From Nodularia spumigena CCY9414 (GTDB taxonomy: Bacteria; Cyanobacteriota; Cyanobacteriia; Cyanobacteriales; Nostocaceae), in contig NZ_CP007203.1 of assembly GCF_000340565.2 (NCBI RefSeq), positions 5,184,855-5,248,854 of the forward strand: a DNA stretch of 64,000 bases. Direction: 5' to 3'. The notes below the pieces were generated by a model. It did not search any database and was not told the DNA's origin. It was given only the letters and a program-made list of their open reading frames with translations. The position numbers were made by a program, and so were the translations under genes. Of this stretch, positions 7,784 through 15,657 are shown piece by piece; positions within the stretch are counted from its first letter, which is position 1, and every line of letters starts with the position of its first letter.

Positions 7784-8806
7784 TTAATTACTGGCTTTTT
7801 TGATGATTTTTTGCGAGTTTTCCGCAATAGTTGTTACCAACTTAGTAACATCCTCCGGTGTCTTCGCTGCTGTAGCTGGTGGAATCACGCTAGGCCAAGC
7901 TGCTTTAAGTTCAGTGAAACTAGCCTTGATTGCTGCGTCTGCTTCGGGATTTTCTGTGGCTACTTGGCTAGAAATCCCTTGATATAGTTCATTGGCGTAA
8001 ACTACAAAACCACGGGAATCTTGATATTCAATTGGTTCTGCTATTTTGCTATCTGCGATCGCGGCTGTATATTCGGCGTTAGCTGCATCTAGTAATTCGT
8101 TAATCACCTGGAGGACAAATTTTGGTTTTGAGCGTTGTTCTGCGGGTAAAGCGGCGATCGCACCATCAACTGCTTGCATGGAAGTGGTCAGTTCAGTGTT
8201 CACTTTGGCATCTTTGGGATTAGATTTGACGAAATTTTCCAAACTCACTAAAGTTGTCTTAAATTCTTTGACTTGACGCTCATTTAATTGGTCTTCTACA
8301 TCAACATATATCTCTTCAACTGGATGTCCAATATGAGGTTCGGCTTGTTTTGGCTGATTCTTTTCTAGCAGTTCTTGTGCTACTAAAAGATGCCCTTTCA
8401 TTAAACTCAATTTGGTCATGTAATCCACATCTTTGGCTTCACCTGTGAGTGCTACTTCCTGAACAGTAACCGAGTCTTTGATTTGGTCAAATTCTTCCTG
8501 AGTGATGACCTTTTTGCTTACCAAATCTTCCGGACTACCATAGGGACGGTTCGCCTGAATTTTGTTCGATAATTCGGGGATACCTAACTTGGCTTCAAAT
8601 TTATCCAACTCTGACAAGATCGCAGTGTTGATGTTAATTTGAGATTTACCATCATGACCAACGTGGCTGACAACTTCTGTAGTTTGGGAATCGGGATTAG
8701 TGGCTGGCGTGGATGGATTTTCTGCGGTTGGTGTGTTGTTACAAGCACTTAGAGCAACCATGATCGCAGTGGTAACAGTCAAGCTGGCATAACGTAATTT
8801 AATCAT
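7784..8806 (-). CDS. Lipoprotein with helix-hairpin-helix segment, iron-cluster partner
   Basis: From the ATG at 8806 the protein is 340 residues. I chose this start over the codon at 8821 because AGGAG lies 5 nt upstream of it. A signal peptide ends in the lipobox LSAC (Cys22). Residues ~55-105 (INTAILSELDKF, then ANRPYGSPEDLV) look like the ComEA/PsbU-type helix-hairpin-helix. The remaining ~230 residues are helical and include GHPVEEIYVDVE, a His/Glu cluster that could bind metal. I know no named function. By position it could replace EfeO as the extracytoplasmic iron-binding part of an FTR1 system; that is inference. Confidence 0.7.
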   Translation of the reverse strand: MIKLRYASLTVTTAIMVALSACNNTPTAENPSTPATNPDSQTTEVVSHVGHDGKSQININTAILSELDKFEAKLGIPELSNKIQANRPYGSPEDLVSKKVITQEEFDQIKDSVTVQEVALTGEAKDVDYMTKLSLMKGHLLVAQELLEKNQPKQAEPHIGHPVEEIYVDVEDQLNERQVKEFKTTLVSLENFVKSNPKDAKVNTELTTSMQAVDGAIAALPAEQRSKPKFVLQVINELLDAANAEYTAAIADSKIAEPIEYQDSRGFVVYANELYQGISSQVATENPEADAAIKASFTELKAAWPSVIPPATAAKTPEDVTKLVTTIAENSQKIIKKASN

Positions 8807-8838
8807 TTTTGCTCCTGGCAAAATTTTAAGGGTACTCA

Positions 8839-8962
8839 GGGACTAACAAATAAAAAACATTCCAAAATTTCTTGTGGAGCAGGCATCTTGCCTGCTAATC
8901 ACCAAGGACGGGCAAGATGCCCATCCCACAATTGGGGATAATTTTTTTGCTGGTGTTCCCTA
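8839..8962. repeat. Dispersed miniature element (AGGGAnnnnCA ends)
   Basis: The left end AGGGACTAACAAATAAAAAA and the right end GCTGGTGTTCCCT are partly complementary at their tips. The interior contains AAGGACGGGCAAGATGCCCA, itself a small hairpin. A close relative lies at 44783-44896, and partial copies are near 16416-16470 and 29990-30050. It separates the lipoprotein gene from the oxidase gene. Confidence 0.6.
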
Positions 8963-9088
8963 AATAAAACGATTTACACAACACACAACAGTTTGTATAG
9001 ATTTTACTGTTGTACGAAATGATATTTTTTGTCAACTAATTGCTGAAATATTCTGGAGAATTTAATGATCTTCCTTAATTTTCGGGAC

Positions 9089-10084
9089 TCAAGTAGCGAT
9101 GACTTCAAATTCACCCATGCAACCTTTTTCGGCGATCGCATCCTGATGAGGATGAAACATATATTTTCCTGGATACCGAAAAGCAAATTCTAAAATGTGT
9201 CTTTCTGCTACACCCATCGTAATCACATCAGTTTTTTCACTGGGAGTCAGAGTCATCCCAGAGCGATAGACATCAAAGAAATTGGCGTGGAGATGAAAGG
9301 TTACTGCTGGGTCAAATTCAATAATATTCAGGACATACAGCCGAATCAACTGGTCTTGGTAAATGGGTATGGGATGATGCATATAGTGATCAGGTAAACC
9401 GTTGAAGGCGTAGTATTCGTTACGGTTATCATCATTCACGTCATACCCAGCCATAACTAGCACGATCTCATCTGCTGGGGGGCGTGGTGTTGGGGGATCA
9501 ATAATAAACATCCCATATAGCCCCTTGGCAATGTGACGAGTAACTGGTTCAATATGGCAGTGGTACAAGTGAACACCATAGGGTTCAGCATCAAATTCAT
9601 AAATTGTGGCGCTACCATGTCTAACTGGGCGAACACCGTCCATTTCCGCCGGATGAGTGCCATGAAAATGTAAAGAGTGAGAATGTCCGGCTTGGTTGAG
9701 AAACAGCACCCGCACGCGATCGCCTTGTTTTGCTCGTAGGGTTGGTCCTGGTATTCGACCGTTTAAATCCCAAATATTGTAGGAGACAGCGCTATTGAGT
9801 TGAATTGTGGAAGTACCCGCAGTTAATTCAAATTCTCGGATAGTCCGCCCATTTTCTTGCTTAATTGTCCCATAATCAAACTCTCTGAGCATCTTCATGG
9901 GGTGAGCAAGGCCTTCAGTTGCTTCCATCTCTATAGACGGTACTCTTACCTTTAAGTTATTTTGTAAATTCAGCAAATGCCAAAGTGCTGCTGTACTCGT
10001 CACCCCAGCACCTGCTAACCCCAGTTTCAGCAGTTGGCGACGGCTCCACAGTTTTTCCTGATCGAGAGCAAAGTTGTTGGGCAT
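9089..10084 (-). CDS. Two-domain multicopper oxidase with Tat signal
   Basis: This is a probable periplasmic copper oxidase, by context a ferroxidase for the FTR1 permease. From the ATG at 10084 it has 331 residues. A Tat-type signal is present (SRRQLLKLG, residues 14-22). Copper ligands in domain 1 are H139/H141/H144 (LHFHGTHP) and H175-C176-H177 with H184 and M192, a type-1 site. Domain 2 supplies H264/H266 (FHLHANF) and H311/H313 (FHPHQD) with no Cys. One type-1 site in the first domain plus His pairs in both suggests a trimeric two-domain oxidase, similar in fold to NirK. Substrate is unproven; nitrite reduction or manganese oxidation are alternatives. Confidence 0.85.
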   Translation of the reverse strand: MPNNFALDQEKLWSRRQLLKLGLAGAGVTSTAALWHLLNLQNNLKVRVPSIEMEATEGLAHPMKMLREFDYGTIKQENGRTIREFELTAGTSTIQLNSAVSYNIWDLNGRIPGPTLRAKQGDRVRVLFLNQAGHSHSLHFHGTHPAEMDGVRPVRHGSATIYEFDAEPYGVHLYHCHIEPVTRHIAKGLYGMFIIDPPTPRPPADEIVLVMAGYDVNDDNRNEYYAFNGLPDHYMHHPIPIYQDQLIRLYVLNIIEFDPAVTFHLHANFFDVYRSGMTLTPSEKTDVITMGVAERHILEFAFRYPGKYMFHPHQDAIAEKGCMGEFEVIAT

Positions 10085-10145
10085 GACATAATCAGCACAA
10101 ATAGTAAAAATTTGCAATTACTTTTGTGTATATGGGATTAAAAAG

Positions 10146-10170
10146 TTATTGTCAATAATTATCAATAATT
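10146..10170. promoter_or_regulatory. AT-rich repeated site in the oxidase/cbiM divergent promoter
   Basis: TTATTG at 10146-10151 faces CAATAA at 10163-10168, and TCAATAATT occurs twice in direct repeat (10152-10160 and 10162-10170). It is 60-85 bp upstream of the oxidase start and 140 bp upstream of cbiM. A Fur-type regulator site is possible given the downstream genes, but the match to a Fur box is loose. Confidence 0.35.
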
Positions 10171-10309
10171 TGCAAAATCTGCTTGAGCAGATAACTCAAA
10201 TCCAAGAAAGTCTTATAATTCACTTTGAGAATAATTGGACTTTTGCATGGGGAACTTTTAATTTTTAAATTAAACTAAGTCTTTAATATACATCAATAGG
10301 GTAGAAAGA

Positions 10310-11089
10310 TTGTTAAAAACCATTATCACGTCAAAACTTGGCTCACTAATCCTGATGGGGGTTCTCAGCTTTTACATGATTGTGGGAGCATCTAAACCAG
10401 CTTATGGGATGCACATTATGGAAGGCTACTTACCAGGGAATTGGGCAATTTTTTGGTGGGTGGTAGCATTACCATTTTTGGTTTTAGGATTGCGAGCGCT
10501 AACTCGGATCACCCAAGCCAATCCAGAATTAAAATTACTTTTAGCATTAGCAGGAGCCTTTGCTTTTGTTTTGTCAGCGCTGAAAATACCTTCAGTTACA
10601 GGTAGTTCTTCCCATCCTACAGGTACTGGCTTAGGAGCCGTATTATTTGGACCTTTAGCGATGTCTGTGTTAGGTACGCTGGTTTTGCTGTTTCAAGCCT
10701 TGCTGTTAGCACATGGCGGTTTAACAACACTGGGAGCGAATGCTTTTTCAATGGCGATCGCTGGTCCATTTGCCGCCTATTGGATATATCATCTGACAAA
10801 GGGGCTCACTGGTAAGCCCAGAATTGCCATATTTTTAGCCGCAGCTTTAGCAAATTTACTCACTTACATCATTACTTCTGTACAACTGGCTTTAGCTTTT
10901 CCTGCTCCTGTGGGTGGGTTTATGGCATCATTCGCCAAGTTTGCGGGCATTTTCGCTATTACTCAAGTGCCTTTGGCAATTAGCGAAGGATTGCTGACTG
11001 TATTGGTGTGGAACTGGTTACAATCTTACACGCCTCAAGAACTGGAACTATTGAATTTAATTAAAAGGGAACCCCAAAGTAATGAGTAA
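10310..11089 (+). CDS. cbiM: ECF cobalt transporter substrate-binding subunit CbiM
   Basis: CbiM is the membrane S-component that binds Co2+ in the CbiMNQO importer. The protein is 259 residues. A 33-residue signal-like segment ends in AYG, after which comes the family N terminus [13 protein letters not shown]. The His at position 2 of that processed terminus (His35) is a metal ligand in the family. Six or so hydrophobic helices follow. The listed start is TTG at 10310, and I see no better ATG upstream of the signal segment. cbiN overlaps its 3' end by 8 bp. I see no B12-box motif in the leader, so a cobalamin riboswitch is not supported. Confidence 0.93.
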   Translation: MLKTIITSKLGSLILMGVLSFYMIVGASKPAYGMHIMEGYLPGNWAIFWWVVALPFLVLGLRALTRITQANPELKLLLALAGAFAFVLSALKIPSVTGSSSHPTGTGLGAVLFGPLAMSVLGTLVLLFQALLLAHGGLTTLGANAFSMAIAGPFAAYWIYHLTKGLTGKPRIAIFLAAALANLLTYIITSVQLALAFPAPVGGFMASFAKFAGIFAITQVPLAISEGLLTVLVWNWLQSYTPQELELLNLIKREPQSNE

Positions 11090-11384
11090 GTCTAAAACAA
11101 AATTGAGTAATTGGCTATTGGTAGTAGGAGTGATTACTTTAGCAGTTGCACCCTTAATATTTATCCGGGATGCAGAATTTGGTGGTGCGGATGGAGAAGC
11201 CGAAGCAGCGATTGGGGAAGTTCAGCCTGGATATGAACCTTGGTTTAAACCTGTTTTTGAACCGCCTAGTGGTGAAGTAGAAAGCTTGTTATTCACTTCT
11301 CAAGCTGCTTTGGGTGCTGGAGTAATTGGTTATGTGATTGGATTATATAAGGAGCGTAATCGACAGACAAGGAATAAAGGATGA
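11082..11384 (+). CDS. cbiN: ECF cobalt transporter auxiliary subunit CbiN
   Basis: This 100-residue membrane protein has one helix near residues 10-30 and a second near 72-92, separated by an extracytoplasmic loop ([20 protein letters not shown]), the usual CbiN layout. CbiN loads metal into CbiM. It overlaps the end of cbiM and the start of cbiQ by a few bases each, so translation is probably coupled. Confidence 0.92.
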   Translation: MSKSKTKLSNWLLVVGVITLAVAPLIFIRDAEFGGADGEAEAAIGEVQPGYEPWFKPVFEPPSGEVESLLFTSQAALGAGVIGYVIGLYKERNRQTRNKG

Positions 11385-12166
11385 CGCTGCAAATAGATAC
11401 TCTGGCTTATACTAATCGGTTGCGATGGTTAGCACCAGAGCAAAAATTATTATTTGCGATCGCCTTATTAATTCTCACAGCCTTTGCTCATCCCCCAATC
11501 CAAATTATAATTGCTATTTGGGTGAGTAGTTGGACAGTGATTTATGCCAAAATTCCCCTAACAATATATCTAAAATTAGTTTATATTGCTATTTTGTTCT
11601 GGTTAACAAGTTTCCCAGCTTTAGTAATTAATGGTATAGATATTAATTATTTAAATTTGATCCAAGATGATGCAATAATTGGGTTGAATGTTGGTGATTA
11701 TTATATATATATTAGTCATTATGGAATAGAGCAAGGATGGACAATTTTAACACGAGCGATCGCTTCACTTTCTTGCTTATATTTTGTCATGTTAACTATC
11801 CCATTTACTGAACTTTTACAAACCTTGCGCCGCTTTGGTTTTCCAGTGATATTAACAGACATTTTATTATTAATGTACCGTTTTATTTTCGTCTTATTAA
11901 ACACAGCTTCCGAAATTTGGTTTGCACAACAGTCTCGTAGTGGCTACCGCACTTTTAGCATTGGGATCAAAAGTTTATCGCTATTGATTGGACAACTACT
12001 CAGGCGCACCCTAGAGAACTATCGTCAAGTCTCTTTAAGTTTAGCTTCACGGGGTTTTAATGGCGAATTTAAAGTTTGGCATCCCCATCGTTATAATTTC
12101 TCCAAACGCTACGCCATAGAAGCAATTATCGGATATGTAGTTTTAATAGTATTAGAATGGGGCTAG
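11381..12166 (+). CDS. cbiQ: ECF transporter transmembrane subunit CbiQ (first copy)
   Basis: CbiQ is the T-component that couples ATP hydrolysis to CbiM. The protein is 261 residues with about five hydrophobic helices. The cytoplasmic coupling motifs are present: residues ~195-215 contain LLRRTLENYRQVSLSLASRG, ending in the conserved Ala-Ser-Arg-Gly. ATG at 11381 overlaps the cbiN stop. The matching ATPase gene cbiO starts 165 bp downstream after two tandem-repeat arrays. Confidence 0.92.
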   Translation: MTLQIDTLAYTNRLRWLAPEQKLLFAIALLILTAFAHPPIQIIIAIWVSSWTVIYAKIPLTIYLKLVYIAILFWLTSFPALVINGIDINYLNLIQDDAIIGLNVGDYYIYISHYGIEQGWTILTRAIASLSCLYFVMLTIPFTELLQTLRRFGFPVILTDILLLMYRFIFVLLNTASEIWFAQQSRSGYRTFSIGIKSLSLLIGQLLRRTLENYRQVSLSLASRGFNGEFKVWHPHRYNFSKRYAIEAIIGYVVLIVLEWG

Positions 12167-12182
12167 AAACCGCAGGGCGTTC

Positions 12183-12210
12183 GTCAAAAGTCAAAAGTCA
12201 AAAGTCAAAA
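12183..12210. repeat. Heptamer array GTCAAAA x4
   Basis: Four head-to-tail copies of GTCAAAA lie 17 bp after the cbiQ stop. The same heptamer recurs after the FKBP gene (43132-43159) and after the RND pump gene (60543-60577), each time just past a stop codon. Confidence 0.9.
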
Positions 12211-12280
12211 ATATTTATTATTATCCTTTTGTTGTTTCGTTGTTTGCCTACTTATCAAGCCAATTTAGTAAGGGATTGCT

Positions 12281-12329
12281 CTGATAACTGATAACTGATA
12301 ACTGATAACTGATAACTGATAACTGATAA
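12281..12329. repeat. Heptamer array CTGATAA x7 abutting cbiO
   Basis: Seven exact copies of CTGATAA run up to 2 bp before the ATG of cbiO. The array occupies the place where a ribosome binding site should be, and no purine-rich site is visible in the preceding 50 bp. Confidence 0.95.
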
Positions 12330-12331
12330 CT

Positions 12332-13162
12332 ATGCAGCAATCTTTACTAGAATTTGAGCAAGTAGATTACACTTATCCTGGTACACAACAATCAGTTTTA
12401 AATAATTTAACACTGAAGATACCATCAAAAAAGAAATGTGCATTAATCGGTCAAAATGGTTGTGGAAAAACCACACTATTTTTATTAGCTAATGGTTTAT
12501 ATAAACCCCAAAAAGGAAATCTTAAATGGCAAGGAAAGCCGCTAAAATATGACCGTAAATCTTTGCTGGAATTACGCCAAAAAGTCGGTCTAATTTTTCA
12601 AGATCCAGAGCAACAATTGGTAGCCTCGACTGTTGAAGAAGATATTTCTTATGGTTTGTGTAATATGGGATTACCAACAGCAGAAATTCAACAACGCGTT
12701 GAGCAAGCCTTAGTTGAGTTTGGATTAACTGAATTAGCTCAAAGACCTGTACATCATCTCAGCTTGGGACAAAAAAAACGAGTTTCTATTGCTGATGTCA
12801 TGGTGCTTAAACCAGAACTGCTATTACTAGATGAACCAACAGCATATCTAGATAGGTTGCATACCCGTAACTTAATGGCGACCCTAAAAAATATTCATGC
12901 TTCTGGAACAACCATATTAATGGCAACCCATGACCTGGATTTAGTATATCGTTGGGCAGACTGGGTGTTTGTCATGGATAGAGGACAACTTATGTTAGAA
13001 GGAAATCCCCAGGATGTCTTTAAGCAACGCGAAATGCTGGAAGAACTACAGTTAGGAGTACCACTAATATATGAAATGTTATTTACTGAAGAAATAGCCG
13101 AACAAAGACAACTTTGGGAACAACTGCACCAGAAAATATTAAAATTATTCCCTTATTTTTAG
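12332..13162 (+). CDS. cbiO: ECF cobalt transporter ATPase CbiO (first copy)
   Basis: This is the ATP-binding subunit of the first CbiMNQO importer. The protein is 276 residues. Walker A is GQNGCGKTT (residues 40-48), the Q-loop is IFQDPEQQ near 88-95, the signature is LSLGQKKR (143-150) and Walker B is LLLLDEPT (163-170). The second signature residue is Leu-Gly instead of the more usual Gly-Gly, a mild variation seen in some ECF ATPases. The C-terminal ~40 residues extend past the core. The start sits directly against a CTGATAA array with no Shine-Dalgarno sequence. Confidence 0.93.
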   Translation: MQQSLLEFEQVDYTYPGTQQSVLNNLTLKIPSKKKCALIGQNGCGKTTLFLLANGLYKPQKGNLKWQGKPLKYDRKSLLELRQKVGLIFQDPEQQLVASTVEEDISYGLCNMGLPTAEIQQRVEQALVEFGLTELAQRPVHHLSLGQKKRVSIADVMVLKPELLLLDEPTAYLDRLHTRNLMATLKNIHASGTTILMATHDLDLVYRWADWVFVMDRGQLMLEGNPQDVFKQREMLEELQLGVPLIYEMLFTEEIAEQRQLWEQLHQKILKLFPYF

Positions 13163-13311
13163 CCCAAATAAATTATCTATATTCTCCTAGAAATATATTC
13201 AAAAAAAATATCGAAAAGGGTGCGGTACAACATGAGATATCTAGCCCCAATTCATTGCAGATATCATTCAAAATAATTCTCTTTCCAAAGCGACATAGCT
13301 AATTAAACTGA

Positions 13312-13452
13312 GAGGATGTTTGAAAAGTCCTATTGTCGGTAGCAAAACATTATAGATCCCCCTAAATCCCCCTTTTTAAGGGGGACTTTAATTCCAATTC
13401 CCTGCTTCTACAAGTGCCTAAAATTACAGCCGACCAGTTTTCAAGCAACCTC
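13312..13452. repeat. Miniature element with GAGGATGTTTGAAAA ends
   Basis: The left end GAGGATGTTTGAAAAG and the right end (reverse complement GAGGTTGCTTGAAAAC) are inverted repeats differing at three of the sixteen positions compared. TGA flanks both sides (13309-13311 and 13453-13455), which may be a 3-bp target duplication. The interior holds the stem CCCCC...GGGGG around 13362-13385 (GATCCCCCTAAATCCCCC), common in cyanobacterial spacers. The remaining gap before 13636 has no gene. Confidence 0.65.
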
Positions 13453-13635
13453 TGACAATGGTATTTTTACTCATCTGTCCAGTTTCAGAAATAAAATTAA
13501 ACATTACGATAAATAAGTATATTATTTAACGAAAAATTTATTGTTTAGATTCCCGGAATCACAGGATAGAATCCCCTTAGAGGGCATTGCAAAAGCAAGA
13601 GAAATTTTGTTTTCTATTAATGTGATGCCGTAATT

Positions 13636-13666
13636 ACATTGTTTACAATGTGTGGGTCAACACATT
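13636..13666. promoter_or_regulatory. Two overlapping palindromes upstream of the second cbiM
   Basis: ACATTG-TTTA-CAATGT at 13636-13651 is a perfect palindrome. AATGTGT (13647-13653) and ACACATT (13660-13666) form a second perfect inverted repeat with a 6-nt spacer, sharing the middle bases. They end 16 bp before the ATG at 13683. This is a strong candidate operator for a metal-responsive repressor; the regulator is unknown. Confidence 0.5.
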
Positions 13667-13682
13667 CAATACAGGGTACATA

Positions 13683-14606
13683 ATGCATATTCCTGATGGA
13701 TTTCTTTCAGTTCCCGTAGCTGGGGCGACGAGTTTAGTGAGTGCTGTAGCACTGGTTGTGGCTTGCGGGCGATCGCAAGAAGCTTTTGGTATCCGTCGCG
13801 CCCCCATACTAGGCTTAACCACCGCTTTTATTTTTGCCGCTCAGATGGTCAATTTTCCCGTAGCAGGAGGCACTAGCGGTCACTTATTGGGGGGAACCTT
13901 AGCGGCGATAGTTTTGGGCAGTCCCTGGGCGGGAATGTTATGTATTGCCACAGTGTTCATTATTCAAGCTGTGCTATTTGCCGATGGTGGAATCACAGCC
14001 TTGGGAGCAAATATTTTAAATGCAGCCGTAATTTCTGTTTGGGTGGGCTGGGTGTTAACCCAAACCTTACAACGGCTATTTGGAGGCTCTAAAGGTCGCT
14101 TACCTCTGGCGGCTGGTATTGCTGCTGGTATCAGCATAGTTGTGGCATCTGTGGCTTGTGCCATTCAGTTAGTGCTTTCTGGAACAGCATCCGCAGGTAT
14201 AGTTTTACCAGCTATGGCAGGAGTACATATTCTGATTGGGGTTGTGGAAGGATTGATTACTGGCGGTGTGGTAGCTTACCTAGCGACAGCCAGACCAGAT
14301 TTACTTCCAGGGGAGGAGCAGAAATTTCAAGGATGGTTAGTACCTGTGATCAGCATTTTATTAGTTGCTGGTGTGTTATCTTTGGTGGCTTCAGGATGGC
14401 CTGACGGTTTGGAAAGAGTTGCAGAAAACGTAGGTTTTATAGATTTAGCCGAGCAAGTGCGAATAGAAGTGCCAACACCCTTAGCCGACTACGAAATTCC
14501 ATCTTTAGGACTAATTGGTACGAGTATTGCGGGTTTGGTAGGATCTGTGGTGAGCTTTGGTGTAGCTTTTGGAATTGCCAAGGTAATGAAACCCAAAAAT
14601 GCTTAA
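13683..14606 (+). CDS. ECF nickel/cobalt transporter subunit, CbiM/NikM fused to PDGLE domain
   Basis: This is the substrate-binding S-component of a second metal importer. From the ATG at 13683 the protein has 307 residues and begins MHIPDGFLS, the processed-type terminus whose His2 is a metal ligand; the upstream start at 13650 would bury it. Residues 1-205 are the CbiM part. After a linker, a hydrophobic segment and the motif GWPDGLERVA (from about residue 238) form the C-terminal PDGLE domain that replaces a separate CbiN/NikN. Fused proteins of this kind are usually nickel or cobalt transporters; which metal cannot be read from sequence. Confidence 0.9.
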   Translation: MHIPDGFLSVPVAGATSLVSAVALVVACGRSQEAFGIRRAPILGLTTAFIFAAQMVNFPVAGGTSGHLLGGTLAAIVLGSPWAGMLCIATVFIIQAVLFADGGITALGANILNAAVISVWVGWVLTQTLQRLFGGSKGRLPLAAGIAAGISIVVASVACAIQLVLSGTASAGIVLPAMAGVHILIGVVEGLITGGVVAYLATARPDLLPGEEQKFQGWLVPVISILLVAGVLSLVASGWPDGLERVAENVGFIDLAEQVRIEVPTPLADYEIPSLGLIGTSIAGLVGSVVSFGVAFGIAKVMKPKNA

Positions 14607-15258
14607 AATTGCTTTGCCGTTACGCTTGCATCTGTCTTTAGTAATTGTGGTAGGGGCAGCTTTATTAAACTATGATGCTTGGCTTTGCTTGGGCGTATAT
14701 GGGGCGATCGCTGTTTTTTGGGCAGTATCTTTACGTGTACCCATTCCCCAGTTAGCAGGGCTACTCGGTACTGAATTAATTTTCCTCTCATTTATGGCAT
14801 TACCCTTGGGATGGGAACGAGCGAGTTTTTTATTGGTGCGTTCCTTGGTTTCTCTGGTTACCATGAATACTTTTTTGTTAACTTTACCTCCCCATAGTTT
14901 CGGTATTGCCTTGAAAAGTTTACCCGTACCCGCACCTATTAAGGCTAATTTATTATTAGCCGGGCAGTACCTAGAAATTTTGCTCGATGAAGTTACACGA
15001 ATGCAGCGCAGCGCTCAATTGCGGGGTTTAAATGGTGCGGTGTCATGGTTGCGCTACACCAGTGCGGCGATGATTGGAGCCTTGTATCTCCGCAGTTTAG
15101 ATAGAGCAGAGCGTGTTTATGCTGCAATGGTAATTCGTGGTTACAATGGGCAGTTACCTGTAGATGCAACATTCAAACCAAAAGAGCGTTTTGCCTTATT
15201 AGTAGCTTGGGCGATCGCAGCGTGCTTGACCATAACTTCTTACAAGATTACCCGGTAA
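14599..15258 (+). CDS. ECF transporter transmembrane subunit CbiQ (second copy)
   Basis: The protein is 219 residues with four or five hydrophobic helices. The coupling region holds MQRSAQLRGLNG near residues 135-146 and ERVYAAMVIRGYNGQ near 174-188, both typical of CbiQ/NikQ. It overlaps the end of the fused cbiM gene by 8 bp, indicating one transcript. The ATPase gene that should follow directly is 400 bp away, behind the element at 15265-15633. Confidence 0.9.
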   Translation: MLKIALPLRLHLSLVIVVGAALLNYDAWLCLGVYGAIAVFWAVSLRVPIPQLAGLLGTELIFLSFMALPLGWERASFLLVRSLVSLVTMNTFLLTLPPHSFGIALKSLPVPAPIKANLLLAGQYLEILLDEVTRMQRSAQLRGLNGAVSWLRYTSAAMIGALYLRSLDRAERVYAAMVIRGYNGQLPVDATFKPKERFALLVAWAIAACLTITSYKITR

Positions 15259-15264
15259 GCGTAA

Positions 15265-15633
15265 AGCTCAGTGTCTTTAGACCTGAGATATAAGCGACAC
15301 GGGCAGTTCGACTTCGCTCACTGACCACGAATTTATTCGCCTAATTCATTGACTGGTAACAGTAGATGTGATAGAGTCGCAAGAATTCTAGAATTTAAGT
15401 ATAACTAAACGACGTAAAAACTTAACTTATGTGGTTGAGTGCGTAGTCATACCTAACGGTATTACAGTTTAGGAAAGCTAAATTTGGGGAAAAATGAAAT
15501 GCTAAAATCGAGTACGGTAGGGATCCGGTCATTAACGCTTTAGGAGAATCGACCTCTGTTTTTGTTGGAGTAATCCAGCAATTGTAAGTTTGCTCATTGA
15601 TTAAAGAATCTCAGGTCTAAAGACGCTGAGAGT
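15265..15633. repeat. Insert with hairpin-bearing inverted ends between cbiQ and cbiO
   Basis: The left end at 15266-15289 (CTCAGTGTCTTTAGACCTGA within it) matches the reverse complement of 15608-15631 at 22 of 24 positions. Each end is also a hairpin by itself: CTCAG-T-GTC with GACCTGAG on the left, CTCAGGTC with GAC-G-CTGAG on the right. The interior (15290-15607) has no open frame that I recognise. The layout resembles a REPIN-like pair or a non-autonomous transposon. No clear target duplication is seen. Confidence 0.7.
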
Positions 15634-15657
15634 GTCAAAAAATTTAGTGCAGCTATC

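Noticed and set aside
10118-10309. Cobalamin riboswitch ahead of cbiM
   Set aside because: No B12-box-like conserved block or matching stems can be seen in the leader; only AT-rich repeats are present.
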